Notes under the pieces: generated by a model
What the model was told of the DNA's origin: nothing
Database searches by the model: none
What the model saw: the letters and a program-made list of their open reading frames with translations, nothing else
In this document: one piece after another, positions 5,689 to 5,747 of the stretch
Position numbering within the stretch: position 1 is the first letter of the stretch
How the letters are laid out: each line of letters opens with the position of its first letter
Source: CAZIDL01 sp964537825
GTDB taxonomy: Bacteria; Bacteroidota; Bacteroidia; Flavobacteriales_D; CAYVSK01
Length of the DNA stretch: 5,747 nucleotides
Direction: 5' to 3'
Assembly (NCBI GenBank): GCA_964537825.1
Contig: CAZIDL010000107.1
Location: 1-5,747 of the forward strand
Translations under genes and position numbers: made by a program

Positions 5689-5734
5689 CCCCCGCTTCCC
5701 TACCTTTAGCATGCCCGAATTGAAAAGGAATAGG
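5689..5734 (+). repeat. Promoter-plus-start repeat, copy 2
   Basis: This is the second copy of the element at 3912-3955. It has CCCCCGCTTCCC, then TACCTTTAGCATGCCC, then TTGAAAAGGAATAGG. It differs from copy 1 by two substitutions in the 34-base core and by one base of spacer upstream. Here it spans the promoter-like box (5701-5708) and the presumed start of a gene that leaves the window. Confidence 0.55.
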
Positions 5735-5747
5735 GATATGTTCCTTC
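5711..5747 (+). CDS. Start of an unidentified gene cut by the window edge
   Basis: An open frame begins at the ATG at 5711 and reads MPELKRNRDMFL to the edge. It sits 51 bases after the SDR stop and two bases after a TACCTTTA box. This would give a leaderless or nearly leaderless message, or else the real start is a later ATG such as that at 5738. Twelve residues are too few to name a family. The similar start in repeat copy 1 (MLEMKRNR) suggests shared ancestry or a shared mobile repeat. Confidence 0.35.
   Translation, partial: MPELKRNRDMFL

Overview
The window looks like part of a Bacteroidota chromosome, by eye close to 50% GC in the genes. Four things point that way. Most genes lack a Shine-Dalgarno sequence. 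Promoter-like boxes of the TAnnTTTG type lie upstream of several genes. There is an exported beta-barrel protein with a signal peptide ending in VSAQ, and an NAD(P)-binding protein carrying a C-terminal DUF2867 domain. The exact lineage cannot be fixed from this sequence.

Layout. Positions 1-1761 hold a divergent regulatory locus. On the minus strand an ArsR-type repressor fused to a rhodanese domain (237-989) overlaps by 4 bases a gene that runs off the left edge (1-240), probably a nucleoside phosphorylase. Opposite it, on the plus strand, lies a class I SAM-dependent methyltransferase (1090-1761) broken by two single-base indels in homopolymers whose effects cancel. The AT-rich gap between them carries a long inverted repeat whose arms contain mirror-image promoter boxes, a good candidate for the ArsR operator.

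Positions 1814-2794 hold a second divergent pair. It comprises a MerR-family regulator with three cysteines placed like those of metal-sensing MerR proteins (1814-2209, minus) and a small exported protein, probably a lipoprotein, with a CCPFF-type domain (2309-2794, plus). A perfect 14-base palindrome sits between them. I regard this as a candidate metal-response module in which the exported protein binds thiophilic metal at the cell envelope. The sequence suggests this but does not prove it.

Positions 2801-3577 encode, on the minus strand and convergent with the lipoprotein, an outer-membrane beta-barrel protein of unknown function. Positions 3578-4198 are a 621-base region without a convincing gene. 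It holds a dispersed-repeat-like block with hairpins and a tandem 9-mer, and the first copy of a repeat of about 45 bases. Positions 4199-5659 encode a 486-residue SDR/DUF2867 protein. After it, a second copy of the 45-base repeat (5689-5734) spans the promoter and start of a gene cut off by the right edge.

The most useful leads are the MerR/CCPFF lipoprotein pair, the ArsR operator overlying divergent promoters, the broken methyltransferase, and the promoter-plus-start repeat found twice.
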